From an uncultured Lachnospiraceae bacterium (lineage in GTDB: Bacteria > Bacillota > Clostridia > Lachnospirales > Lachnospiraceae), in contig CAMUXE010000009.1 in the NCBI GenBank assembly GCA_947164605.1, positions 1-64,000 on the forward strand: 64,000 nt of DNA, in the 5' to 3' direction. Below are positions 8,627 through 16,594 of this stretch, one piece after another. The notes under the pieces were generated by a model. The model ran no database searches, had not been told where the DNA came from, and was given only the letters and a program-made list of their open reading frames with translations. A program made the translations under genes and the position numbers. The first letter of the stretch is position 1. Each line of letters starts with the position of its first letter.

Positions 8627-8699
8627 GGGATCTTAGCTCAGCTGGGAGAGCATCTGCCTTACAAGCAGAGGGTCACAGGTTCGAGCCCTGTAGGTCCCA
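8627..8699 (+). tRNA. tRNA-Val (TAC)
   Basis: A full cloverleaf: acceptor GGGATCT pairs with AGGTCCC (one G-T pair). The anticodon stem TCTGC/GCAGA carries loop CTTACAA, and the T arm has GGTTCGAGCC-type sequence. The anticodon TAC reads GUA/GUG. CCA is not encoded. Confidence 0.97.
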
Positions 8700-8713
8700 T
8701 ATACACCTAATAT

Positions 8714-8787
8714 GGCGAGATAGCTCAGTTGGCTAGAGCATACGGTTCATACCCGTAGTGTCGAGGGTTCAAATCCCCCTCTCGCTA
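8714..8787 (+). tRNA. tRNA-Met (CAT), elongator type
   Basis: Acceptor GGCGAGA pairs with TCTCGCT (first pair G-T). Anticodon stem TACGG/CCGTA holds loop TTCATAC. It lacks the three G-C pairs in the anticodon stem and the 1-72 mismatch of initiator tRNA, so it is elongator Met; a lysidine-modified Ile tRNA is a less likely alternative. Co-transcribed with tRNA-Val. Confidence 0.93.
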
Positions 8788-8797
8788 CTTAATAAAG

Positions 8798-8836
8798 AAA
8801 GCGCGGAAAGTCATGATTACATGCTTTCCGCGCTTT
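8798..8836 (+). terminator. Terminator after the tRNA pair
   Basis: AAAGCGCGGAAAG (8798-8810) is perfectly complementary to CTTTCCGCGCTTT (8824-8836). The long stem ends in a short T-run within the 3' arm. Confidence 0.75.
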
Positions 8837-8868
8837 GTGCATAAGTAAAGAAAAATGGAGGTTCTTGC

Positions 8869-9429
8869 ATGAGAGTAGGTAGTGGATATGACGTGCATAG
8901 ACTTGTTGAAGATAGAGACTTGATTCTTGGCGGTGTAAAAATTCCTTATGAGTTGGGACTTTTAGGCCACTCGGATGCGGACGTTCTCTTGCATGCTATT
9001 ATGGATGCACTTTTGGGTGCGGCAGCACTTGACGATATAGGTAAGCATTTTCCGGATTCTGATGAGAAGTATAAGGGCGCTTCAAGCATTATGCTCCTGA
9101 AGGAAGTGGGAAGAATTCTTGATGAGAACAATTATATAATTGAAAATATTGATTCGACAATCATAGCTCAGAGGCCTAAGATGAGACCTTATATAGCTGA
9201 TATGAGAAAGAATATTGCTGATGCTCTGGGACTTGATATATCTAGAGTTAGTGTCAAGGCTACAACTGAGGAGGGCTTAGGCTTTACAGGAAGCGGAGAG
9301 GGAATCTCAGCCCAGGCAATATGTATGATCAATTCTGTCAGCAACTTTATGTATGATAACAGCGTCAATGCACTTGAGGGCAAATGTGCCAACTGCAGCG
9401 GCTGTTCTGCTTGTAACAAGAATAATTAA
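8869..9429 (+). CDS. ispF: 2-C-methyl-D-erythritol 2,4-cyclodiphosphate synthase with Cys-rich tail
   Basis: IspF catalyses the cyclisation step of the MEP isoprenoid pathway. The zinc motif DVHRL near the start (residues 8-12), [20 protein letters not shown] and the later [15 protein letters not shown] are intact. AATGGAGG precedes the ATG. The family is normally about 157 residues; this protein has 186. The extra 25-30 residues end in [16 protein letters not shown], with four closely spaced cysteines that could bind a metal. The gene is followed 20 bp later by cysS, an arrangement like the ispDF-cysS neighbourhoods of Firmicutes. Function of the tail is unknown. Confidence 0.94.
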   Translation: MRVGSGYDVHRLVEDRDLILGGVKIPYELGLLGHSDADVLLHAIMDALLGAAALDDIGKHFPDSDEKYKGASSIMLLKEVGRILDENNYIIENIDSTIIAQRPKMRPYIADMRKNIADALGLDISRVSVKATTEEGLGFTGSGEGISAQAICMINSVSNFMYDNSVNALEGKCANCSGCSACNKNN

Positions 9430-9449
9430 TCATTTTGAAAGGATAAGTT

Positions 9450-10868
9450 ATGAAGTTATTTAATACACTATCTAGAAAAAAAGAGGAATTTCAGCCACTT
9501 GAAGGCAATAAGGTAAGGATGTATGTCTGCGGACCTACAGTATATAACCTTATACATATAGGAAATGCCAGACCTATGATCTGCTTTGATACTGTGAGAA
9601 GATATCTTGAGTACAAGGGTTACGATGTAACTTACGTTTCAAACTTCACAGATGTAGACGATAAGATTATCAATAAGGCAATTGAGGAAGGCACAAGTGC
9701 AGATGTAATCTCAAAAAGATACATTGAGGAGTGCAAGAAGGATATGGAGGGCATGAATATTGAGCCTGCTTCATATAACCCACTTGCAACTGAAGAAATC
9801 GGTGGCATGATAGATATGATTAAGACCCTTATTGAGAAGGGCTATGCATATGAAGTCAATGGCACAGTTTACTACAGAACAAGAAAGTTTGAGGGCTACG
9901 GCAAGCTCTCAAAGAAGAATATAGATGACCTTGAGGCTGGACATAGAGATGAAGGCCACGCAATCAAGGTTTCAGGCCAGGATGAGAAGGAAGATCCACT
10001 TGATTTCGTTCTTTGGAAGCCAAAGAAGGAAGGCGAGCCTTCGTGGGAGTCTCCATGGAGCGACGGCAGACCAGGCTGGCATATAGAGTGCTCAGTTATG
10101 GCTAAGAGATACCTCGCTGATGAGATTGATATTCACGCAGGTGGTGAGGACCTTATCTTCCCACATCACGAAAATGAGATTGCTCAGTCTGAGGCGGCCA
10201 ATGGGGTGCCTTTCGCTAAGTATTGGATGCATAACGCATTTCTCAATATCGACAACAAGAAGATGAGCAAGTCGGCAGGTAATTTCTTCACTGTAAGAGA
10301 TATCAGTGAGAATTACGATTTGCAGGTGCTTAGATTCTTTATGCTCAGCGCTCACTACAGAAATCCAATCAATTTCTCTAGAGAGTTGATGGAATCTGCA
10401 AAGAATGGTCTTGAGAGAATTGTCACTGCAGCAGATAACTTAAAGTCCTGTGCTCAGGCTGCAAGCCTTGAGAAGATGACAGATGAGGAAGCTAGACTTG
10501 TCGATGAGGCTCGCAAGTTCCAGGAGAACTTTGATGCTGCCATGGATGATGATTTCAACACAGCTGATGCTATAGCGGCAGTATTTGACCTGGTTAGATT
10601 TGCTAATTCAAACTGCTCAAAGGATTCTTCAAAGGAATTTATAGATGCTATCTATACAGAGTTTAGAACACTTACTGATGTTTTGGGCCTTGTTGTGGAT
10701 CGTAAGGAAGAAATCCTTGATGAGGATATTGAGAACCTTATCGCTGCAAGACAGCAGGCTAGAAAAGATAAGGACTTTAAGAGAGCTGATGAGATTAGGG
10801 ACCAGCTCCTTGCTCAGGGAATTGTCCTTGAAGACACTAGAGAAGGTGTGAGATGGAAGAGAGCTTAA
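9450..10868 (+). CDS. cysS: Cysteinyl-tRNA synthetase
   Basis: A 472-residue class Ia synthetase. The HIGH-type motif appears as HIGNA (about residue 37), preceded by the zinc cysteine in CGPTVYN. The remaining zinc ligands lie in WHIECS and the HHENEIAQSE region, and KMSKS follows (about residue 271). The C-terminal DALR-type anticodon region ends in GVRWKRA. AAAGGA precedes the ATG. The 3' end overlaps mrnC by 16 bp, so the two are translationally coupled. The cysS-mrnC-rlmB-sigH order is the same as in Bacillus. Confidence 0.96.
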   Translation: MKLFNTLSRKKEEFQPLEGNKVRMYVCGPTVYNLIHIGNARPMICFDTVRRYLEYKGYDVTYVSNFTDVDDKIINKAIEEGTSADVISKRYIEECKKDMEGMNIEPASYNPLATEEIGGMIDMIKTLIEKGYAYEVNGTVYYRTRKFEGYGKLSKKNIDDLEAGHRDEGHAIKVSGQDEKEDPLDFVLWKPKKEGEPSWESPWSDGRPGWHIECSVMAKRYLADEIDIHAGGEDLIFPHHENEIAQSEAANGVPFAKYWMHNAFLNIDNKKMSKSAGNFFTVRDISENYDLQVLRFFMLSAHYRNPINFSRELMESAKNGLERIVTAADNLKSCAQAASLEKMTDEEARLVDEARKFQENFDAAMDDDFNTADAIAAVFDLVRFANSNCSKDSSKEFIDAIYTEFRTLTDVLGLVVDRKEEILDEDIENLIAARQQARKDKDFKRADEIRDQLLAQGIVLEDTREGVRWKRA

Positions 10869-11395
10869 AAGTGGCTGATAATGTGGCTCAGGATCTTAAT
10901 AAGAGAGAAAATGAGACAGGAAGCGAGACTGGCATTGTGGCAGAAAGCGAGACTGGTATTGTGGCAGGAAATGAGACTGGTTTAGATTTTGTGGACTGCA
11001 TGATAAGGCGCATGGGAATCAAGGAGGTAGATCCTAAGGATCTAAATCCTATAGTGCTTGCCTATGTTGGGGATGCTGTTTATTCCCTTGCAGTAAGGAC
11101 ATTTCTTGTGGCAAACACAGGAAAAAGGCAGGTTAACAAGATTAATAATGACGCAAACTCTATGGTTAGCGCTAAGGCTCAGGCTAAGTCGATTGATAAA
11201 ATTGAGGATCTTTTGACCGAGGAAGAAAAAAGATTCTACAAAAGAGGCATGAATGCAAAGACTAACACCTGTGCAAAGAATGCAAGTCTCTTTGAGTATC
11301 GCAAGGCAACCGGCCTTGAGGCACTTGTGGGTTCGCTTTACCTGCTCAAAAGATATGACAGACTCATGGAGCTGATTCACTTGGGATTGCAGTAA
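10853..11395 (+). CDS. mrnC: Ribonuclease Mini-III
   Basis: Mini-III is an RNase III catalytic domain without a dsRNA-binding domain and matures the ends of 23S rRNA precursor. The conserved LNPIVLAYVGDAVYSLAVR (about residues 62-80) contains the catalytic Asp, and the C-terminal part has GLEALVGSLYLLKR with the partner Glu. Usual length is near 140; here an N-terminal extension of about 45 residues contains a tandem repeat of an ETGIVA-type unit (DNA 10915-10980). The start overlaps cysS by 16 bp. A shorter start within the repeat cannot be excluded, because no later ATG has a clear ribosome binding site. Confidence 0.92.
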   Translation: MEESLKVADNVAQDLNKRENETGSETGIVAESETGIVAGNETGLDFVDCMIRRMGIKEVDPKDLNPIVLAYVGDAVYSLAVRTFLVANTGKRQVNKINNDANSMVSAKAQAKSIDKIEDLLTEEEKRFYKRGMNAKTNTCAKNASLFEYRKATGLEALVGSLYLLKRYDRLMELIHLGLQ

Positions 11396-11495
11396 AAGCT
11401 GATTGTGGCATTTAAGAATCACAGCGAAATATGCTTGTAGTATTTGGAAATCTCATATTTGAGAATAGGAGTATTTTGGGAAGGTTGAAGTTTTT

Positions 11496-12242
11496 ATGAA
11501 AACTAATGAATCAATTATAGAGGGCAGAAATGCCTGTATAGAGGCTATCAGAGCTGGTAAGACAATTGAGAAGATATATGTGCTCAATGGATGTGAAGAT
11601 GGACCAATCAGAACTATTTTGAGAGAAGCAGCTAAAAAGAAGATAATTGTCGAGAGAGTCGACAAGGAGACACTTGATAGACTAGCTCAGACAGGCCATC
11701 ATCAGGGCGTAGTGTTAAGATGTGCAGCCTATGAGTATTCAAGCCTTGAGGACATACTTGCCAAGGCAGAGGCTGCAGGCGAGCCACCATTTATCATAAT
11801 TCTTGATGATATTGAAGATCCTCATAATCTTGGAGCTATAATTAGAACTGCCAACTTGGCTGGTGCCCATGGAGTTATCATACATAACAGAAGAGCTGTA
11901 GGCCTTACAGATACTGTTGTAAAGACAAGTGCAGGCGCTGTTAATTATACACCAGTGGCTAAGGTGACCAATATTGCTAAAACTATTGAAGAGCTGAAGA
12001 AGCAGGGCATGTGGTTTGTCTGTGCTGATATGGATGGCAGCAGAATGTATGACCTTAATCTTACAGGTCCTATGGGACTCGTTATAGGCAATGAGGGTAA
12101 TGGAGTTAGCAGACTTGTAAAGGAAAAGTGCGATTTTGTTGCTTCAATCCCTATGAAGGGTGATATTGATTCCCTCAATGCATCAGTTGCTTGTGGTGTC
12201 TTGGCCTATGAGATAGTTAGACAGAGAGCTTTTTCAAAGTAA
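11496..12242 (+). CDS. rlmB: 23S rRNA 2'-O-methyltransferase, RlmB/SpoU family
   Basis: A 248-residue SPOUT methyltransferase expected to methylate G2251 of 23S rRNA. The N-terminal substrate-binding domain begins with EGRNACIEAIRAGK. The knot motifs are all present: ILDDIEDPHNLGAIIRTA (motif 1, with the essential Asn and Arg), LVIGNEGNGVSRL (motif 2) and IPMKGDIDSLNASVACGVL (motif 3). GGGAAGG precedes the ATG by about 8 bases. It is in the conserved cysS-mrnC-rlmB cluster, although 100 bp separate it from mrnC. The yacP gene that usually follows in Bacillus is missing here. Confidence 0.93.
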   Translation: MKTNESIIEGRNACIEAIRAGKTIEKIYVLNGCEDGPIRTILREAAKKKIIVERVDKETLDRLAQTGHHQGVVLRCAAYEYSSLEDILAKAEAAGEPPFIIILDDIEDPHNLGAIIRTANLAGAHGVIIHNRRAVGLTDTVVKTSAGAVNYTPVAKVTNIAKTIEELKKQGMWFVCADMDGSRMYDLNLTGPMGLVIGNEGNGVSRLVKEKCDFVASIPMKGDIDSLNASVACGVLAYEIVRQRAFSK

Positions 12243-12274
12243 AAATCAAAGCAAATAGTTTAAAGAACAATTAA

Positions 12275-12300
12275 AGAAATAATTCAGAGAAATAATTCAA
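12275..12300 (+). repeat. Two-copy 13-bp repeat after rlmB
   Basis: AGAAATAATTCAG (12275-12287) is followed at once by AGAAATAATTCAA. It lies 33 bp after the rlmB stop and is one of several 13-bp-period AT-rich repeats found after genes in this window. Confidence 0.8.
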
Positions 12301-12338
12301 AGCAAAAATTATATGGATTTTGAACCGAGGAGAAAAAA

Positions 12339-12950
12339 TTGACAGAACTGAATGACAATGAGCTTGCAAAAGCTTTTCAGGATGGCAATGAGGAAGCTTT
12401 GGAGATTCTGTTTCACAGATATAAGACCTTCTTGGAGTACGTGGCCAATCAGTATTATATAAAGGGCGCAGATGGAGATGATCTGGTATCTGAAGGCATG
12501 TTTGCCCTGTGGAATGCGGCTAAAAGCTACGATGAGAGCAAGGGGGCCAGCTTCAAAACCTATGCTAATACTCTTATACAGAGAAGCATGATCAATGCTG
12601 TGAGAGATGCCAATACAAAAAAGAATGAGCCTTTAAACTCGTCAACATCACTGGAGGATGAATTTACTGACAATGAGGGCAAGAAGGAAGTGAGACGAGT
12701 TAAGGAAGTTCTCTATGCAGAGAAACAGTCAAATCCTGAGAGTATACTTCTTGACAAGGAAAATGCAAAGAATCTGGAGGGAAAAATCTTTGACAGTTTA
12801 AGTCAGCTGGAAAAGCAAATTCTTCAGTTATACATGCAGGGAAATGATTATCACAAGATTGCACAGATGATGAATAAGAGTGATAAGCAGGTTGACAACG
12901 CCCTGCAAAGAATAAGGAAGAAGGCGGCTTCGCGCCTAAAAGATGCTTGA
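12339..12950 (+). CDS. sigH: Sigma-70 family factor, SigH-like
   Basis: A 203-residue sigma factor. Region 2 is clear (residues about 15-90: ALEILFHRYKTFLEYVANQYY, GDDLVSEGMFALWNAAKSYDE, FKTYANTLIQRSMINAVRDAN). Region 4 forms the C-terminus (LSQLEKQILQLYMQGNDYHKIAQMM). The start is TTG, supported by AGGAG 8 bases upstream; there is no better ATG. Position after cysS-mrnC-rlmB matches Bacillus sigH, the early stationary-phase sigma factor, and the sequence fits. Whether this organism sporulates is unknown, so the role may be limited to stationary phase or competence-type functions. Confidence 0.82.
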   Translation: MTELNDNELAKAFQDGNEEALEILFHRYKTFLEYVANQYYIKGADGDDLVSEGMFALWNAAKSYDESKGASFKTYANTLIQRSMINAVRDANTKKNEPLNSSTSLEDEFTDNEGKKEVRRVKEVLYAEKQSNPESILLDKENAKNLEGKIFDSLSQLEKQILQLYMQGNDYHKIAQMMNKSDKQVDNALQRIRKKAASRLKDA

Positions 12951-12975
12951 CATTGCTACATCAATATAATACTAT
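12947..12975 (+). promoter_or_regulatory. Promoter of tRNA-Thr, overlapping the sigma gene stop
   Basis: TTGACA (12947-12952) includes the TGA stop codon of the sigma gene. A TACTAT hexamer at 12970-12975 gives 17-bp spacing; the perfect TATAAT at 12965 is too close. The tRNA starts about 10 bases later. Confidence 0.5.
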
Positions 12976-12985
12976 ATTGTAGTCT

Positions 12986-13057
12986 GCTGATGTAGCTCAG
13001 TGGTAGAGCACTTCATTGGTAATGAAGAGGTCAGGAGTTCAATTCTCCCCATCAGCT
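12986..13057 (+). tRNA. tRNA-Thr (GGT)
   Basis: Acceptor GCTGATG pairs with CATCAGC. Anticodon stem CTTCA/TGAAG encloses loop TTGGTAA, giving anticodon GGT. D and T arms are regular, discriminator T, CCA not encoded. Confidence 0.96.
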
Positions 13058-13065
13058 TTTTAAAA

Positions 13066-13100
13066 AATAGCCATGATACCTTTCGGGTGTCATGGCTATT
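13066..13100 (+). terminator. Terminator after tRNA-Thr
   Basis: AATAGCCATGATACC (13066-13080) pairs with GGGTGTCATGGCTATT around TTTC. The stem is long; the following T-run is short. Confidence 0.7.
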
Positions 13101-13163
13101 CTTGCATAAGAATAATAGTGGCTATTACAAAGAAAGCCGCTTAATAAGGGAAAGGGTTTTATT

Positions 13164-13721
13164 ATGAAATTAAATTCAATCACAAAGGTTAACGAGGGTA
13201 AGTTCATTAGCAGATATGATATTTCCTACACTACAGAGGAAGGCAATGAGAAAAATTATGAGATTGTGAGCAGAAACAAAGACTTAAAGACTCAGAAGGA
13301 CCTGATTAATGACCATGTAGACGGAGTGGTTATCATAATGACAGATGAGTCAGACCAAAAGATTCTTCTCAACCATGAGTTCAGAATGTCAGTTGGAGAT
13401 TGGGTATACAACTTCCCAGCAGGTCTTGTGGATCCGGGTGAGGATGCTAAAACTGCAGCAGTCAGGGAGCTGAAGGAAGAGACAGGCTTAGATGTTGTGA
13501 GGATTGATGATGAACTCTTTGATTCATACTCAGCAATAGGCTTCTCTAACGAGACCAACAGAGTGGTTATAGGCTCGGCTAAAGGTCAGATTAGGGCCAG
13601 TGATTCAGACTTGGAAGAGATTAATGCTGGCTGGTACAGCAAGGACCAGATTAAAGACTTGCTGAAGACTGAGCATTTTGCAGCCAGAACACAGGCTTAT
13701 TGCTATCTCTGGTCTAAGTAA
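13164..13721 (+). CDS. Nudix hydrolase, ADP-ribose pyrophosphatase-like
   Basis: A 185-residue Nudix protein. The Nudix box runs from GLVDPGEDAKTAAVREL to KEETGLDV (about residues 91-115) and has all catalytic Glu positions. The preceding VIIMTDESDQKILLNHEFRM segment and the overall layout resemble ADP-sugar pyrophosphatases (NudF type), which hydrolyse ADP-ribose to AMP and ribose-5-phosphate. Substrate cannot be fixed by eye. AAGGGAAAGGG lies before the ATG. It is probably a single-gene unit after the tRNA-Thr terminator. Confidence 0.88.
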   Translation: MKLNSITKVNEGKFISRYDISYTTEEGNEKNYEIVSRNKDLKTQKDLINDHVDGVVIIMTDESDQKILLNHEFRMSVGDWVYNFPAGLVDPGEDAKTAAVRELKEETGLDVVRIDDELFDSYSAIGFSNETNRVVIGSAKGQIRASDSDLEEINAGWYSKDQIKDLLKTEHFAARTQAYCYLWSK

Positions 13722-13834
13722 AAGAAAGATAAAAGAATGGCGAAATAGGTGCAAAATAAGGGCAAATGTTATATAATTAATAAATGTGCTTATAGTTTTT
13801 TAATAATTTGAAATTGAGTCGGATTTTTATAGAT

Positions 13835-14572
13835 ATGAAAAAAAAGATAATTGGAAGTTTGCTCCTTGTATTAGCCCTTGCTAGCCTGCTTAGCGCTTGC
13901 GGAAAGAAAAAGCAAGCTGAATATGTGAAGTACAGATTGGGCGATGACGGCAAATATATTGTCGCAGGAGTCACTGATGCTGGCAAGGAAGTCAGCGAGA
14001 TTGAAATCCCATCAAGCGTGAATGGAATTGAGGTTACATCGATTTTAAGAGGAGCTTTTAGAGAGGATACTGCTTTAAAAAGCATAAAAATGCCTGACAC
14101 TATAGAGAGAATAGGTGAGAATGCCTTTCTTTCGTGCACTAGGTTAGAAAACATAGAGTGGCCTTCTGGGCTTGAGTATGTTGGAACAAATGCAGTCAAA
14201 GGTACAGTCTGGGAAAAGGCAAAATTAGAAAATTCAGATGAAATAATTGTTGGGAAAATTTTTCTTGAATATGGTGGTGATAAGGAAGAGTACCAGATTC
14301 CATCAGGAGTAGAACACATTGCTTCTGGTGCTTTCTATAATCAGCAGAGTCTTAAGCAAGTAGTTCTTCCTGACGGATTGGTAGATATTGGCAACTATGC
14401 ATTTTCGAACTGCAAGTCGCTTGAAAAAGTTCAACTGCCAAAAAGCCTCAAGAATATAGGAATTGGAGCTTTTTCTGAATGCAGTAAACTTGAGATAGTC
14501 GTCCCAGCTGGAGTAGCAACCGGCCAGGATGCATTTAAAGGAGTAAAAGAATTAAAGAAAACTGATAATTAA
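13835..14572 (+). CDS. BspA-type leucine-rich repeat lipoprotein
   Basis: A 245-residue surface lipoprotein. The ATG at 13835 gives a signal peptide with the lipobox LLSAC (Cys at residue 22); an upstream TTG would add nine residues before it and is less likely. The mature protein holds BspA-like (LRR_5) repeats: one block with IERIGENAFLSCTRLENIEW and a second with LVDIGNYAFSNCKSLEKVQL, each ending in the typical Ala-Phe-x-x-Cys turn. Such proteins act as adhesins or binding modules on the membrane surface. A TATAAT near 13770 could be its -10. No clear Shine-Dalgarno is seen. Confidence 0.85.
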   Translation: MKKKIIGSLLLVLALASLLSACGKKKQAEYVKYRLGDDGKYIVAGVTDAGKEVSEIEIPSSVNGIEVTSILRGAFREDTALKSIKMPDTIERIGENAFLSCTRLENIEWPSGLEYVGTNAVKGTVWEKAKLENSDEIIVGKIFLEYGGDKEEYQIPSGVEHIASGAFYNQQSLKQVVLPDGLVDIGNYAFSNCKSLEKVQLPKSLKNIGIGAFSECSKLEIVVPAGVATGQDAFKGVKELKKTDN

Positions 14573-14724
14573 AAGAGAGTAGGAGTCATGCTGATTGTAG
14601 AGAGATAGCCTGACTCTTAGGTAGTTTTCAATAATTGACTTTGCGTCCTTGCAAATTATAACACATGGTTTTTAAAACTACAATAATAAGTTAAGCGTAT
14701 TATTATAATCAATTGGAGGTTTTT

Positions 14725-15282
14725 ATGAAGGTATATGTTTATCTTAACGATGGATTCGAGACAGCTGAGGCTCTTACACCTGTTGATCTTATGAGAAGGG
14801 CTGGCTTGAAGGTATTGCTTGTATCTTTGGAGGATGAGCTGACAGTAAAGAGTGCTCAGGATATAAGCGTGACAGCTGATATAATGTTTGAAAAAGCAGA
14901 TGCTGATATTGTTGGTGAAGACGATCTTTTACTTTTGCCAGGTGGACCTGGACATGTATCATATATGGATAGAGAGGACTTTCTCCATCTTTTAAGCTCT
15001 CATGCAGCTGATGGCGGAAGAATTGCTGCTATATGTGCTGCTCCAAGCATACTTGGAAGAATTGGCCTCTTGAGAGATAAAAAAGCGACCTGCTTCCCAG
15101 GATTTGAAAAGTATTTGGAGGGGGCAGAGCTTGTCGATTCATCGGTAAAGGTTGTCACAGATGACAATATAACAACATCAAGAGGTATGGGAACAGCTTT
15201 CGAGTTTGGACTTGAGTTAGTTAAGATATGTTGTGGTGAGGACACTGCCAGAAAGCTTGCAGAGTCTACTCAGTTTAATTAA
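14725..15282 (+). CDS. DJ-1/PfpI family protein
   Basis: A 185-residue protein of the DJ-1 superfamily. Start chosen at the ATG 14725, seven bases after GGAGG; a TTG at 14713 would overlap that site. The nucleophile elbow is IAAICAAPSILGR with the conserved cysteine at about residue 99, and LLPGGPGH lies upstream, as in YajL/ThiJ-type members. These proteins have been linked to redox stress protection and glyoxalase-like activity; which applies here is unknown. A TATAAT at 14703-14708 probably belongs to its promoter. Confidence 0.88.
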   Translation: MKVYVYLNDGFETAEALTPVDLMRRAGLKVLLVSLEDELTVKSAQDISVTADIMFEKADADIVGEDDLLLLPGGPGHVSYMDREDFLHLLSSHAADGGRIAAICAAPSILGRIGLLRDKKATCFPGFEKYLEGAELVDSSVKVVTDDNITTSRGMGTAFEFGLELVKICCGEDTARKLAESTQFN

Positions 15283-15318
15283 AAATAAGTATATAAGTAC
15301 TTTTTAGGAGTCAAAATA

Positions 15319-16401
15319 ATGGAAGACTTTAATAGGCGTCATAGGAGAAGAAGAAAATTATCTAAGCGCCAGATTAAAATTAAAAAAATGAAAAGGTTCA
15401 AAAGAAGGCTTAGAAGGCTGACGGGCCTTGCTTTAGCGATAGCGGCACTCTTCACCCTGGTTTTTCTTATGCCAACTTACATAAAGAACAAAAAACAGGC
15501 AAGTGCATCCCTAGTCAGCGATGAAAAGGCTAATTTGACCCAGACTATTAGTCAGAATGTAGTGCCTGATAAGGAAAAGACTGATAAAAGGATGACTAGA
15601 CCTAAAACCAGCTCTTCTTACAAGGATGCCACTGCTGATTCAGCAATCAGGGTTAAAAATGCAGTAGTCTTAGATCTTGAGAAGAATGAGCTTATTGCAG
15701 GTAAGGCAAGCGATGAGAAGATGTATCCGGCTTCAATGACTAAGGTTATGACTCTCTTGGTTGCAGTTGAGAACATCAAAGACCTTAATGCAAGCTATAC
15801 ATTTGACAGGGTTATGCTGAATGATCTCTATCTGCAAAATGCATCTGTTGCAGGTTTCTTGCCGGATGAGACAGTTCCTATGTCAGATCTTTTATATGGT
15901 ATGATAATGCCTTCGGGAGCTGATGCTGCCCAGGCGCTATCAAAGGTTATTGCTGGCAGTGAGGAAGCTTATGTTGACCTGATGAACAAGAAGGTTGAGC
16001 AGATGGGACTTACAAAGACTCATTTTAAGAATACTACAGGCCTTCACGATGAGGACCAGTACACTACAGCGACAGAGATGGCTATGATTATGAAGGCTGC
16101 TATGGAGAATCCTTTATCGGCTGAGGTTTTGTCAAAGTTTCAGTACAACACTACTCATACAGAACAGCATCCGGATGGAATTAATCTGACAAGTACCATG
16201 TTCAGTGAGATGTATGGTACTGAAGTTGAGGGCGTAGTTATTACAGCCGGAAAGACTGGGTTTACGTCTCAGGCGGGATCTTGCTTGGTCAGCTATGCCA
16301 ATAAGGGTGACAGACATTTTATATGTGTTACTGCTGGCGGCGGCAGCAAGTGGCACTGTGTATTTGATTCATTTACACTTTATAGAAATTACTTGCCATA
16401 A
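15319..16401 (+). CDS. dacF: D-alanyl-D-alanine carboxypeptidase, DacF type
   Basis: A 360-residue penicillin-binding protein (peptidase S11) that trims the terminal D-Ala of peptidoglycan stem peptides outside the membrane. A basic N-terminus (RRHRRRRKLSKRQ) leads into one membrane segment (about residues 34-53) rather than a cleaved signal. Catalytic motifs are SMTK (SxxK), PSGADAA in the place of SxN, and KTGFTS. The second motif has Ala where Asn is usual, a variant also seen in other bacteria. There is no C-terminal PBP5_C domain, and the protein stops shortly after the catalytic fold. Specific physiological role is not known. Confidence 0.88.
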   Translation: MEDFNRRHRRRRKLSKRQIKIKKMKRFKRRLRRLTGLALAIAALFTLVFLMPTYIKNKKQASASLVSDEKANLTQTISQNVVPDKEKTDKRMTRPKTSSSYKDATADSAIRVKNAVVLDLEKNELIAGKASDEKMYPASMTKVMTLLVAVENIKDLNASYTFDRVMLNDLYLQNASVAGFLPDETVPMSDLLYGMIMPSGADAAQALSKVIAGSEEAYVDLMNKKVEQMGLTKTHFKNTTGLHDEDQYTTATEMAMIMKAAMENPLSAEVLSKFQYNTTHTEQHPDGINLTSTMFSEMYGTEVEGVVITAGKTGFTSQAGSCLVSYANKGDRHFICVTAGGGSKWHCVFDSFTLYRNYLP

Positions 16402-16594
16402 GCTGAAAAAGGCTTTTAAAGCCCGATTGGCAAGTGCATGAAAATTTAATAAGTGCTTTTGAAAAAAATATTTGTAATATTGCTTTTTGTGTGATAAAAT
16501 CCATTAGTATGCTTTAAGCAGAGTAAAAGGCATGAAAATGCGTCGAATTTAGATATTAAGACTGCATTATATGTATTAAGGAGGATTATTTGAA

